Both the position numbers and the translations under genes were made by a program. The notes beneath the pieces were generated by a model. It saw only the letters and a list, made by a program, of their open reading frames with translations, was not told the DNA's origin and made no database searches. This document shows positions 24,955 to 33,458 of a stretch of 64,000 nucleotides of DNA, one piece after another (position 1 is the stretch's first letter; every line of letters begins with the position of its first letter). This DNA is from Candidatus Rifleibacteriota bacterium (GTDB taxonomy: Bacteria; Muiribacteriota; Ozemobacteria; Ozemobacterales; Ozemobacteraceae), in the NCBI GenBank assembly GCA_018818125.1, contig JAHISQ010000009.1, forward strand, positions 1 through 64,000. The letters run 5' to 3'.

Positions 24955-27937
24955 TTCCAGGTATGCCTATCTGCTGATACTGCTTCTGGGAGTAGCACTT
25001 AACCTCCTTTTGATAGACTTTCTTCAGGAACGTTGCGAGCTTCGTGAGCAACAGACATGTCGTCGGAACAGCGAAGCGTTTCTCGAAAAGTTATACACAT
25101 CGTTCAAGTTCGAAACGATTTTTAATCAGAAATTTCGCACGCTCTTTGCGGATATTGCCGGAAAAACAGTCGGCGAAGCTGCGAAATTAAGCGCAGACTG
25201 GCTGCATTCGCGTGGTCTGGCATCAGATGCCGTTGAGATTGTTTATTTTACCGATAAACAGCCATTGAATGTAGCCACGGATACCGTCGCCGACTGGAAG
25301 TTTATGCTTTCCAGATTTGATACCGGCCTTATACGCTCACGTGCCGAAGGCGAGATTAAAAACCGCATCGTTAAGCTGCTTAACGGTGGGGTGGGCTTTC
25401 CAAGGCTCGAAGCTAAGCCCGGAGAGATACAGCAGGTTTCTATTGCCAGGGAACGTACATACGGTGTCTGGTTCTCTGACCCTCAGAGCTTTAATACCGG
25501 CATAAACGCTATGATTGTTTTTATTCACAACAAAGGACTCAACGACCGACTGCTCGCAAAGAATTTGTTCGCCAGTGTGGGAATTTCAGAAAGAGAATTT
25601 GGCTACGTCAACCTTTTTAATCCTGAGGATTCACTGGTGCCAGAGGGCCTGAACCCCTACGTGATTGTCTCACGCGTCAGTAGCATGGATATCAAAAGTG
25701 GCTGCGAATATCTGTCAATCGGCGGTCACGAAGTGTTGGCAGTCTTTAAGCCTGACGGGCGAATTTTGCTTGCTGTGATGAATTATAAAAAGGTGCCGAT
25801 TCCTTTCTGGAGTTGGGCGTTATTCTTTTTCTGGCTGCCAGTATGGGCAAGAATAAGTCAGACCGCTCAAGCCGACTTTCGACTTTCACTCACCAGCCTG
25901 ATAAGCTTCGTTTTCGTTATCAGCATGGCTTTGCCTGTTATGGCGGTTGGATTTTACTGGAATCTTTTTCTCGATTCCAGACGCGAATCTGCAAGAATTG
26001 AAACTGCCGGCAGGCTCGAAAAACTCCTGATTCAGCTTGACACCAGCTATGCCGAAATTTTTCGGACTACCAGAAAAGAATACGTCAACCTGGTGAATAT
26101 TATGAACGGCAAACCGGAGAATCTGCAGGAGTTCATCGACGAGTCGGTAAGGCTAGAACTCAAGTTTTTGTTTGATACCTGTCTGCTGATTGATGGCGAG
26201 GGTAGATTTGTCCGGCCGTATGCTGGTGCCGGCATTCAGGTGCGGCGCCTGGTGTTCTTTGACAAGGCACATCGTGAGCGGGTTGTCAGGCAGGCTTATG
26301 CTGACGGCTGGATTCCCTTTGATCTTGAGGCCGAATACATTTCCAAAGGCACGCCGGAAAATTTTGATATAAATGAATTTGTAAGCCTCATGCCTATTCA
26401 GGGTAAGACCGCCTACACCTCGATTATGAGCTTCACCGGGAAGGACCTGATCAATCGTTACAACAACGCCCTGATGGGAGCCGGCACTGTCGACAAGGAA
26501 GAAGTCTCTTCGATGATTATGTCTTCTTTTCTCGACACAGAAGATGAAAGCTCGGTTGCTCGTATTCAGCAGAATCTGGGCGATTTTATCGAAATTGGCT
26601 TTGATGTTAATCAGTCCATTAATTTTGTTGACCTGATCAAAGACAGGCAAGGCAAGGCGATTTACTGTCTGATAATGTTTTCCGGCAACTTCAACTTTTC
26701 TCGTAACTACTTTGAAAAAGTATTCGCTGATAAAGGGAAATGGCCAGCCGAGATCTCCTATTTTGCCGTGTCGCCGCGCCTGTTCAATATCAGTTTTCCC
26801 GCTGTAGATATGAGAATGCGTATGCAAAGGGTGGTCAGCATGATGCAGCCACCAAGAAACCTGCACGTCGAAGAGCATCTTATCAACGGCAAACCTCACC
26901 TCCTCTGCGCCTACGTCGGAAAAAAGGTGCCCAGTTATATTTTTTGCGCTGCCATGCCTATGGATGCTATTGAAAAGCAGCTTCTGCCGCTCGAAAATCG
27001 ACTTTTTATCGCCGCCTTCATCGTTTTTATTGCGTTAATATTTGTCTACGTTCGACTGGTGCGCGGTGTTATAAGACCGGCAAAGCTCATTATGAACGGT
27101 GTTCGTGCAATGGAATCGCATGATCATTCGCATAAGATTGTCATCGAAACAGGTGACGAGTGGCAAAAACTAGCCGAAACCTTTAATAGCGCGCTAGAGG
27201 GTATGAAGGAACTTGAAGTGGCTCACTTCGTACAGACCTGTATTTTGCCCAGTGCCGATATCTGCTCAGCCGGTGCGTGTTTCTCCGGTAGAACTGTGCC
27301 GGCTGACGACGTTGGCGGTGATTATTATGACGCTTTTGTTCCAGCTGACGGCGAGATGGTTTTTGTAATGGGTGACGTTTCCGGGCATTCAATTTCGGCA
27401 GCGCTCGTGGTTTCCATGGCCAGAGCAGCCTTTTCCTGTATTGTTGATTCAGGTGTCAAAAAGCCTCAAGAGATTTTTACCCTGATGAACAGTCTTATGC
27501 TTGAGAATCTGCGGCGCGTAAAAATGATGACATGCTTTGGCGGTTACATAGACAAGACTGGTCTGTTGACCTGCAGCAACGCCGGGCAGGCTTTTCCTTA
27601 CCTGATCAACGAAGACGGCAGTGTCGAGCCGATCAAACAGATCGGTTATCCGCTCGGCGCGGCTAAAAAGATATCTTTGAAGTCTTCTCAATTTCTGCTG
27701 CCCGATCGCTGTCGGCTGGTAATGTTCAGCGATGGTGTTGTCGAGGCAATGAACGAAGATGACCAACCGTTCGGCTATGAACGCCTCGAAAGACTTGTAA
27801 AACGGCTGGGTCGCCACTGCAGCAACGAAGAATTTTTTGCGATCGTATACAATGAAGTAAGAAAATTTTCGGGCACTGTGCCCTGGGGTGACGACGTTAC
27901 AGTCGCTATTCTAGACTATGATCGCAGCAAATCCTGA
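24941..27937 (+). CDS. Transmembrane SpoIIE-type (PP2C) phosphatase with HAMP linker, second of a pair
   Basis: The 998-residue protein has the same plan as its upstream neighbour: TM helices at about 6-25, 286-304, 320-344 and 687-710, a HAMP-like linker (about 710-760) and a C-terminal SpoIIE domain. Metal-site motifs include DDVGGDYYDAF (about 789), MGDVSGHSISAAL and the terminal WGDDVTVAIL. The ATG at 24941 has AGGAG six bases upstream, inside the 3' end of the preceding gene, so the two phosphatases are translationally coupled. Their sensor parts show no obvious close similarity, so they may read different signals into related outputs. No kinase or STAS gene is adjacent. Confidence 0.88.
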   Translation: MKSTDSRYAYLLILLLGVALNLLLIDFLQERCELREQQTCRRNSEAFLEKLYTSFKFETIFNQKFRTLFADIAGKTVGEAAKLSADWLHSRGLASDAVEIVYFTDKQPLNVATDTVADWKFMLSRFDTGLIRSRAEGEIKNRIVKLLNGGVGFPRLEAKPGEIQQVSIARERTYGVWFSDPQSFNTGINAMIVFIHNKGLNDRLLAKNLFASVGISEREFGYVNLFNPEDSLVPEGLNPYVIVSRVSSMDIKSGCEYLSIGGHEVLAVFKPDGRILLAVMNYKKVPIPFWSWALFFFWLPVWARISQTAQADFRLSLTSLISFVFVISMALPVMAVGFYWNLFLDSRRESARIETAGRLEKLLIQLDTSYAEIFRTTRKEYVNLVNIMNGKPENLQEFIDESVRLELKFLFDTCLLIDGEGRFVRPYAGAGIQVRRLVFFDKAHRERVVRQAYADGWIPFDLEAEYISKGTPENFDINEFVSLMPIQGKTAYTSIMSFTGKDLINRYNNALMGAGTVDKEEVSSMIMSSFLDTEDESSVARIQQNLGDFIEIGFDVNQSINFVDLIKDRQGKAIYCLIMFSGNFNFSRNYFEKVFADKGKWPAEISYFAVSPRLFNISFPAVDMRMRMQRVVSMMQPPRNLHVEEHLINGKPHLLCAYVGKKVPSYIFCAAMPMDAIEKQLLPLENRLFIAAFIVFIALIFVYVRLVRGVIRPAKLIMNGVRAMESHDHSHKIVIETGDEWQKLAETFNSALEGMKELEVAHFVQTCILPSADICSAGACFSGRTVPADDVGGDYYDAFVPADGEMVFVMGDVSGHSISAALVVSMARAAFSCIVDSGVKKPQEIFTLMNSLMLENLRRVKMMTCFGGYIDKTGLLTCSNAGQAFPYLINEDGSVEPIKQIGYPLGAAKKISLKSSQFLLPDRCRLVMFSDGVVEAMNEDDQPFGYERLERLVKRLGRHCSNEEFFAIVYNEVRKFSGTVPWGDDVTVAILDYDRSKS

Positions 27938-27994
27938 ACAAAATTTTCCAGCAGCTTGAAATTGTGCACCGATTTAATCTATACTTCCCGTGCC

Positions 27995-29518
27995 ATGCGA
28001 ATACTTCATAAAATATTTGTCTCGTTAAAGTCAGCAATAATACTAATTGCCATACTTACCACGCTTTCAATACTGGGCACGCTGGTGCCCCAGAATCTTG
28101 ATGCTGTCGAATACATCAGGCGTTTTCCGCGCATCGGTCACTGGATTCTTTCTCTCGGCTTTGACAACATGTATCGCAGTGCACCTTTTCAGACTTGCCT
28201 CTGGTTGCTGTCGATATCGACTCTGGCTTGCGTTATGACGCGCTGGAAAAGCACTTATCGCAAGCTGTCTGCGCGTCTGGAAAAGGCAAATGGAAAAGAA
28301 ATTAAAGCCTATGAAGCCGGTCGATCACTCTCAGGCGTTCTGAACAGCAACTGGCAGGATAAATTCGACAAACTCAAGACCGACGAGAACGGTGTAATGA
28401 TTGGTCTTAAGACTTCTGGAAAGATTTCTCTGTTTGGCGGCATGTGCATTCACATTGGCCTGCTGTTTGTCCTGGCAGGCGGCCTGGTTGGTGTCTATCT
28501 TGGCGTTGAAATGGTTGTCAGAGGTTCAAAGGGCGATATCGTGCCGATTGCACCGGTGGCTGCGGTTCGTGCCGCCAGAGATGCCGATCGACTTGCTCGC
28601 GCTGCCCGAAACATCAGAGAATTTTCTTCAGAAGATCCTAGATTGAATGAGCTGCGCGAACAGATCGAAGCTTTGCACACCCAATATAAGTCTGGTATGG
28701 CCAGCCCTGCTTTCAGAATAGGTTTTGATGAGCTCTGGGTCGAAAATTATCAGGCGCCTGACGGCAGAACAATGGGTGTAAAGAGCTGGAATTCTCGTGT
28801 CAGATTCATTGACGAAAATCATGAGAGCGAGCCTGTAACCGTTATGGTTAACCAGCCGGTCAGCTACGGAGACTACACTTTTTATCAATCAAGTTGGAAC
28901 AAGTTTTATCGACGGGTTCAGCTGAAGGTAGAGTTTGTTGGCGATGCTTCTGCTTCGAGTCAGCTTGCAGTTGACACAAGCGTTTTCCCAAAAAACATTG
29001 AACTGAAACTTAAAGAACCTTTTAATTCTGACTGGTCGCCTTTTGAGCTGGTAATGGTCGATTTTATGCCAGACTTCCGAATAATTAACGATCGTTTTGT
29101 CAGCGTTTCGAGTGAACTTAATAACCCGGCGGCCATGATTGTTGCTTATGACCACGATGGGAACATTGTTGGTCGTGCCTGGGCTTTCCCGGAAGATCGC
29201 ATGTCACTCGCCGGTCACGTATCGAATATGCCGTTCCGCTTTACATTCGTCAGTGCCGAACCAGAATACGAAAGCGGTATGCAGATGGCCCACGATCCAG
29301 GTACACCGCTGGTCTGGCTTGGCTGTATTCTTTTTACGTTTGGCATGATCATGAGCTTTTATGTGCCGTATCGCGAGAAATGGTTGCTGGTGTATCCAAA
29401 CGGCAGTGCATATATCGCGATTTCTGGTAATCGCTCTGCTAATCTCTTTTCCGACGACCTTTTAATGCTTGAACAACAGCTCACAGAAACAGACAAGGAA
29501 CCCTCACAGCATGTATGA
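27995..29518 (+). CDS. resB: ResB-like cytochrome c biogenesis protein
   Basis: The 507-residue membrane protein is the ResB/Ccs1 half of the System II (Ccs) haem-attachment complex. Helices near the N-terminus (FVSLKSAIILIAILTTLSILGTLVPQ), at about 60-80 and 145-170 precede a large extracytoplasmic domain. A final helix lies at about 440-465 (LVWLGCILFTFGMIMSFYVPYREKW). The LxxSLGTLVPQ-like opening and the MVNQPVSYGDYTFYQSSW segment are diagnostic. The ATG at 27995 gives the expected N-terminus. The next gene overlaps its stop. Other System II parts (CcdA, ResA) are not in the window. Confidence 0.92.
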   Translation: MRILHKIFVSLKSAIILIAILTTLSILGTLVPQNLDAVEYIRRFPRIGHWILSLGFDNMYRSAPFQTCLWLLSISTLACVMTRWKSTYRKLSARLEKANGKEIKAYEAGRSLSGVLNSNWQDKFDKLKTDENGVMIGLKTSGKISLFGGMCIHIGLLFVLAGGLVGVYLGVEMVVRGSKGDIVPIAPVAAVRAARDADRLARAARNIREFSSEDPRLNELREQIEALHTQYKSGMASPAFRIGFDELWVENYQAPDGRTMGVKSWNSRVRFIDENHESEPVTVMVNQPVSYGDYTFYQSSWNKFYRRVQLKVEFVGDASASSQLAVDTSVFPKNIELKLKEPFNSDWSPFELVMVDFMPDFRIINDRFVSVSSELNNPAAMIVAYDHDGNIVGRAWAFPEDRMSLAGHVSNMPFRFTFVSAEPEYESGMQMAHDPGTPLVWLGCILFTFGMIMSFYVPYREKWLLVYPNGSAYIAISGNRSANLFSDDLLMLEQQLTETDKEPSQHV

Positions 29519-30557
29519 AACCTGGATTTTCGGTTTTTCGATGGTCTGCTACATTCTGGCGTTTGTTGGCTTCAGCGCCAATATAAGTCTCGATCGCAGA
29601 AATCTATACATGCCGTCGCGGGCAGTTGCCTGGGCTGGCGTTTTTGCTGCACTTGTAGCACTGGCCATGCGTTGGCAGAGTGCGGGTCACCCGCCACTTT
29701 CGAATATGTATGAGTCGCTGGTAACACTATCAACTTTTATAGCGTTTGCCGGGCTTGTTTTTACCAGAAATCAACCCCTGCCCATGCTTGAGGCAGGTAC
29801 CTGCGTTACATCAATACTGATGTTTGGTGTGGCGTCAGTTTTTTCTACAGACGTTAAGCCGCTGATTCCGGTACTGCAGTCATATTGGCTGCATCTGCAC
29901 GTTTCTCTGGCTTTTGTCGGTGAATCTTTGTTTGCTATTGCATTTATTTTGAGCTATCTCTATTGTTTTCGAAAGATCATGACTGACTCCGCAGAAAAGA
30001 GTAATTTTGCTGATTTTCGCGAAAAAATCGCCTGTTATTCAGTAGTGGTAGGAATGCCGGTCGCATTCATTGCTGGCATGATCTTGCTCGCGCGCTATCT
30101 AAGTCTGCACCCTTCCTATTCAGAGCGCTGGCTTGGCCTGGTCTGGGGCGTTATATTGCCTGCGTGTGTCGCCATGGTTGTTTTGATCTTGCTTGTCTGG
30201 ATGTATCGTGGCACCGTGCATAAGGGTGTCGAAAAATGGCTGCCCGATGCAGATAGTCTCGATAAAATGATTTATCGGGCCATTGCCCTTGGTTACCCGT
30301 TATTTACCGTTGGCGGTCTGATCTTCGGTATGGTCTGGGCTAACAAGGCCTGGGGTCGTTACTGGGGCTGGGACCCCAAAGAAACTTGGGCACTGATAAC
30401 ATTTCTGGTCTATTCGATTTATTTGCACGTCAGACTGGCTCGCGGCTGGAACGGCACCTGGACCGCATGTCTGTCAATAGTCGGGTTCATCGTGACCATG
30501 TTCACCCTCTTCGGAGTGAACTACCTCATCAGCGGGCTCCATTCCTACGCCAACTGA
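29511..30557 (+). CDS. ccsA: CcsA/ResC-like cytochrome c haem lyase subunit
   Basis: The 348-residue multi-spanning protein carries the tryptophan-rich haem-handling motif WGRYWGWDPKETWALI near residue 280. Histidines in LHLHVSL and IYLHVRLARGW are placed as in CcsA/ResC, which relays haem for attachment to apocytochromes. The ATG at 29511 follows AAGGA and overlaps the resB stop at 29516-29518. Its last 84 bp are also the 3' end of an opposing gene (30474-31481). Confidence 0.94.
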   Translation: MYETWIFGFSMVCYILAFVGFSANISLDRRNLYMPSRAVAWAGVFAALVALAMRWQSAGHPPLSNMYESLVTLSTFIAFAGLVFTRNQPLPMLEAGTCVTSILMFGVASVFSTDVKPLIPVLQSYWLHLHVSLAFVGESLFAIAFILSYLYCFRKIMTDSAEKSNFADFREKIACYSVVVGMPVAFIAGMILLARYLSLHPSYSERWLGLVWGVILPACVAMVVLILLVWMYRGTVHKGVEKWLPDADSLDKMIYRAIALGYPLFTVGGLIFGMVWANKAWGRYWGWDPKETWALITFLVYSIYLHVRLARGWNGTWTACLSIVGFIVTMFTLFGVNYLISGLHSYAN

Positions 30558-31481
30558 GCTGTCTTCATCAATTTCGGGATAACCCGCTTCAGCGCATCTC
30601 TGCTGCCAGAAAAGCCCGGCGATAAAATCCCAGGCCTCATTGCCACAAAAATCATTCTGCCACTCGATTTCCGGCATGAACTCTGCATTGAAAGCACTTA
30701 GAAATTCATTGTGCTGTGGCAACTGCGCAAGCGTGTCGTCAGGGTATTCAGCGCTGTCCCATAGCTTTTCGAGCACCAACGCCGCCGCAGTATATACATC
30801 AACCTGCAGTGGCGCAGTAGTAGTTTCTGCCGACATCATTTGAGCGCGCGGATGTAGTATGGCTGATCTGCCAGGAGTTGCTACCAGATTGTTATTGTGC
30901 AGTTGTATGCGTAGAGTTTCGGGCCAGCTGGCGAATTCTTCTTCGCTGATGCCGTTTTGTAGAAGGCTCAGGTGCTCTGCCAGATCATCGGCCTTCATGG
31001 AAACTGTCTGTGCTATCCGCGAAAACACCTGTGACGGCGAAAGATATAGCTGAAATGGTCCGAAACATAGCCATAACCCAGGTCTATCCTGAACATCCCA
31101 GAATTTGTAAAGTGCCCGCCTACCCTTGAAAAACAGGCGACAGCCGTAAAGACTCTTTTCTCCGATACTGAGAGCCTGCTGGTAAATCAGTTCAGTCGCC
31201 GCACGTTCGTCAACAAGCAGCAACTCGATGACTTCGTGGCGCTGCTTGCGGGTCAGTGCGGGTTTGATATGTAAATAGGCGTTGAGCAGAGCGTTATACA
31301 GTTCTGTGCGCTCGCTCTCGGCCAGCACGGCAATGCGGCGCAACCAGTTGAGAATTTGTGGCTTTCGGCCCAGGCGCGCGGCCATTCCATGAAAGGTTTT
31401 GAGCGAAATGGCAATGATGCTGTATTTGTGCTCTGACCAGAGATATTCGTATATGCCGCGATGAGAAGGCTGTAACATCAA
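30474..31481 (-). CDS. Hypothetical protein overlapping ccsA antisense
   Basis: The 335-residue predicted cytosolic protein has a helical N-terminal half beginning GIYEYLWSEHKYSIIAISLKTF. The HKY plus helix pattern and the following NALLNAYLHIKPALTRKQRHEV recall DUF1722/YbgA-like proteins, but the match is weak. The remainder is unassigned, with an acidic, His-containing tail (VVHSEEGEHGHDEPDY). Its 3' end overlaps the 3' end of ccsA by 84 bp on the opposite strand, so the acidic tail is encoded by the complement of ccsA. The frame is long and uninterrupted, so I consider it a real gene. Confidence 0.62.
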   Translation of the reverse strand: MMLQPSHRGIYEYLWSEHKYSIIAISLKTFHGMAARLGRKPQILNWLRRIAVLAESERTELYNALLNAYLHIKPALTRKQRHEVIELLLVDERAATELIYQQALSIGEKSLYGCRLFFKGRRALYKFWDVQDRPGLWLCFGPFQLYLSPSQVFSRIAQTVSMKADDLAEHLSLLQNGISEEEFASWPETLRIQLHNNNLVATPGRSAILHPRAQMMSAETTTAPLQVDVYTAAALVLEKLWDSAEYPDDTLAQLPQHNEFLSAFNAEFMPEIEWQNDFCGNEAWDFIAGLFWQQRCAEAGYPEIDEDSSVGVGMEPADEVVHSEEGEHGHDEPDY

Positions 31482-31545
31482 TTTAACTCGCTCTTTTTAA
31501 TTCCTGCTGAACGCCGATTCTAACATCATATTTGAACTAAAGCAA

Positions 31546-31569
31546 AAGACCGGCACGATGGCCGGTCTT
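31546..31569 (-). terminator. Terminator after the propeller gene (minus strand)
   Basis: AAGACCGGC and GCCGGTCTT form a perfect 9-bp stem around six bases. On the minus strand it is followed by TTGCTTTAG (the stem itself ends in TT). It lies 23 bp past the gene ending at 31593. Confidence 0.75.
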
Positions 31570-31592
31570 GCAGAAAAGCTTAGTGGTAGAGG

Positions 31593-32240
31593 TCAGAATG
31601 TCTCAAAAGTGCGCCATTCGCCATCTTTATAGCGACTGACAGTTCCACCAACAGTTCCGACCCATACTGAGTCGCCTTTAACTTTGATTGAATGCACGCT
31701 GCTCTCTTCGCTACCCTTGGTTTTAACAACAACCTTCCAGGTTTCGCCATCGTAAATCGCGATGCCCGATGGTGTGCCTGCCCAGAGATTGCCGGCTGAG
31801 TCGATAGCAAGATCACGTATCACCAGGTTGGGTAAACCGTCTTTGTCTGTGTAGCGTATCCATTCTTTTCCTTCAAGGTCGCAGCTGGACAGCCCGGCAT
31901 TAGTGCCAATCCATATTCGGCCGTTCTTCTCATCAATGCTGATGCAGGTAATATAATCAGAAATGAGACCGTCATCTTGCTGCGGACTGGTGCGGGTGTT
32001 GCGATTGGTGTAGGTGATTGTTTTCTGACCATCGTTTACCGTAAGTCCATCACCATAAGTGCCGACCCAAAGCGTGTCGTCAAGCACTGCGTAGCTGCGC
32101 TTATAAGTGTTGAGGAGCGAATCTTTGCGGAAATATTTGAGCCAGTTTGAGTCTGCATGAGCTTTCTGCGGGAAAAGGAGAATGCTGAAAAGACTCATCA
32201 GAATAAAAATGAATAACCAGCGTGAATTGGTCTGTTCCAT
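31593..32240 (-). CDS. Secreted two-component-regulator-type propeller protein
   Basis: The 215-residue protein has a signal peptide (WLFIFILMSLFSILLFPQKAHA) and then repeated blades of the kind found in ligand-binding parts of hybrid sensor kinases (Reg_prop). Examples are DDTLWVGTYGDGLTVND, NGRIWIGTNAGLSSCD and AGNLWAGTPSGIAIYDG. It lacks any kinase or membrane-anchored output domain and holds only about four blades. It is therefore a free-standing fragment-size propeller, perhaps acting as an oligomer or a truncated relic. Its function is not clear. Confidence 0.75.
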   Translation of the reverse strand: MEQTNSRWLFIFILMSLFSILLFPQKAHADSNWLKYFRKDSLLNTYKRSYAVLDDTLWVGTYGDGLTVNDGQKTITYTNRNTRTSPQQDDGLISDYITCISIDEKNGRIWIGTNAGLSSCDLEGKEWIRYTDKDGLPNLVIRDLAIDSAGNLWAGTPSGIAIYDGETWKVVVKTKGSEESSVHSIKVKGDSVWVGTVGGTVSRYKDGEWRTFETF

Positions 32241-32307
32241 AATTTGCCTGCCTTACGAAATTTATTATCTGTCTCTTTGATATATCGGCAAGTCAACTGC
32301 TAACTTT

Positions 32308-32358
32308 AGAGTCTGTTGAAAACAACCGAGGCACGAAGGTTGATTTCTTGCAGACTCT
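32308..32358. other. 51-bp nested inverted repeat
   Basis: AGAGTCTG and CAGACTCT (outer 8-bp arms) enclose CAACC and GGTTG (inner 5-bp arms). The element lies in the 185-bp gap between two minus-strand genes. The outer arms look like small insertion-element ends, so a miniature mobile-element remnant is possible. A structured regulatory RNA is an alternative. No target duplication is seen. Confidence 0.45.
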
Positions 32359-32377
32359 TATGAGCGGACGATGAATT

Positions 32378-32397
32378 AAAATGGTGGCAACCATTTT
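32378..32397. terminator. Weak hairpin after the zinc-ribbon gene
   Basis: AAAATGGT and ACCATTTT form an 8-bp stem around GGCA, with short T-runs on both sides. It lies 28 bp past the minus-strand gene ending at 32426. Confidence 0.45.
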
Positions 32398-32425
32398 TTA
32401 ACAAGCCCTTATACCCGGTGTTTGC

Positions 32426-33067
32426 TTACTTGAAGAGCGGTATGTTGATAGCGACGGTGCCGCTGGCGCCCTGCAGCTTTGCTTCTGAAATTATTGGTAA
32501 CGGCGGTGTCTTTATCGGCTTGTGCTGACTGAACGTCACCGCTGAGCTGAAATAGTGGTCAAGCGATGTGTCTTCACCACCTTTAAAAGAAGTATAAGGA
32601 AACACAACCCGCTTCAAACTTCGACCAAATCCATACATTCGGTCGAACTTCATTTCTACTTCGATCTTAAGAATTCCTGACGGCACATTTTCGACAACCT
32701 TTTCGTAGTATGCCTTGAAATCCTTGCCGAGACCGTTTGACCAGATCTGAGCGAATTCTTCAGACTTAACCTGTTTTTCGATTAATCCGATATTACCGTG
32801 ATAAACATTGTTGATGTAGAGCTTGCCATAGGCTGGAAGACGATCTGGATTTTCGCCCGTGTATAGAAGCCTTATGCGCAGACGTGCCGGTAGCTGTTGT
32901 TTATTTTTTAGCAGGGGAGTGTGTAGATTGGCACCACATTCCGGGCAAACCATTGCCAGGCTGGCCAGATCTTCGGCTTTACAGGTTGGGCATGTCAGCC
33001 CTTCAGCCGAAGTCAGCGCTGGAAGCAGCAACATTATTGCCAATATTAGATATCTGATTTGTTTCAT
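32426..33067 (-). CDS. Secreted protein with N-terminal zinc ribbon
   Basis: The 213-residue protein has a signal peptide (YLILAIMLLLPALTSA). Directly after it comes a four-Cys zinc ribbon (CPTCKAEDLASLAMVCPECG), normally a cytosolic motif and unusual in an exported protein. The remaining 160 residues are beta-rich (LRIRLLYTGENPDRLPAYGKLYINN) with no recognised family. The start at 33067 has GAGG three to seven bases upstream; a TTG at 33076 is possible. The role is unknown. Confidence 0.65.
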   Translation of the reverse strand: MKQIRYLILAIMLLLPALTSAEGLTCPTCKAEDLASLAMVCPECGANLHTPLLKNKQQLPARLRIRLLYTGENPDRLPAYGKLYINNVYHGNIGLIEKQVKSEEFAQIWSNGLGKDFKAYYEKVVENVPSGILKIEVEMKFDRMYGFGRSLKRVVFPYTSFKGGEDTSLDHYFSSAVTFSQHKPIKTPPLPIISEAKLQGASGTVAINIPLFK

Positions 33068-33227
33068 TTGCCTCAATTTGTCTCTATCAAATCTATCGGC
33101 ACCCTCACCTCCGTAGCTGAGTAACCGCTCCTGTTTTTCTTTGCCGCCTCCGCATAAAGAAATCTGGGGGGATAAAAAAATAGTGGAAAATGCCGATAGA
33201 TATTACAGACCGTAAAGGAGAGGTGAT

Positions 33228-33383
33228 ATGAAAGAAGTTCTGTCGATGTTTGCAGGATTGTATACCGTATCCCTGTGCGGATTTCTGTTGTTTTTTAAAA
33301 AAGGCTTTTTGCAGATCACAGGTGAGAGCTCGCTGCCGTCTATTGATATGGGCTGCAGCGACGAGGGCAATGACGCCGAATAA
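33228..33383 (+). CDS. Small single-span membrane protein
   Basis: This 51-codon frame has a strong ribosome binding site (AAAGGAGAGG, 33214-33223) four bases before its ATG. The product starts MKEVLSMFAGLYTVSLCGFL and has one hydrophobic helix at about 6-24, a Lys-Lys boundary, and a short acidic tail with one Cys (GCSDEGNDAE). No family is recognised. The quality of the ribosome binding site is the main evidence that it is translated. It is followed by the hairpin at 33417-33452. Confidence 0.6.
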   Translation: MKEVLSMFAGLYTVSLCGFLLFFKKGFLQITGESSLPSIDMGCSDEGNDAE

Positions 33384-33416
33384 ATTTACTTGATTTAACA
33401 CTACCATTGGCCTAAG

Positions 33417-33452
33417 ATAACCTAAGATAAATCTTTATTTATCTTAGGTTAT
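33417..33452 (+). terminator. Perfect 15-bp hairpin, terminator or translation control element
   Basis: ATAACCTAAGATAAA and TTTATCTTAGGTTAT form a perfect 15-bp stem around a six-base loop (33432-33437). CCTAAGATAA also occurs once more directly upstream (33411-33420). The hairpin ends six bases before the ATG of the next gene and contains its only Shine-Dalgarno-like AGG. It could terminate the small upstream gene, or hide the ribosome binding site of the gene at 33459, or both. Confidence 0.6.
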
Positions 33453-33458
33453 TTTAAT

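Noticed and set aside
33105..33407. A 100-codon minus-strand frame around 33.2 kb
   Set aside because: It is the reverse of a small plus-strand ORF with an excellent ribosome binding site and has no domain of its own.
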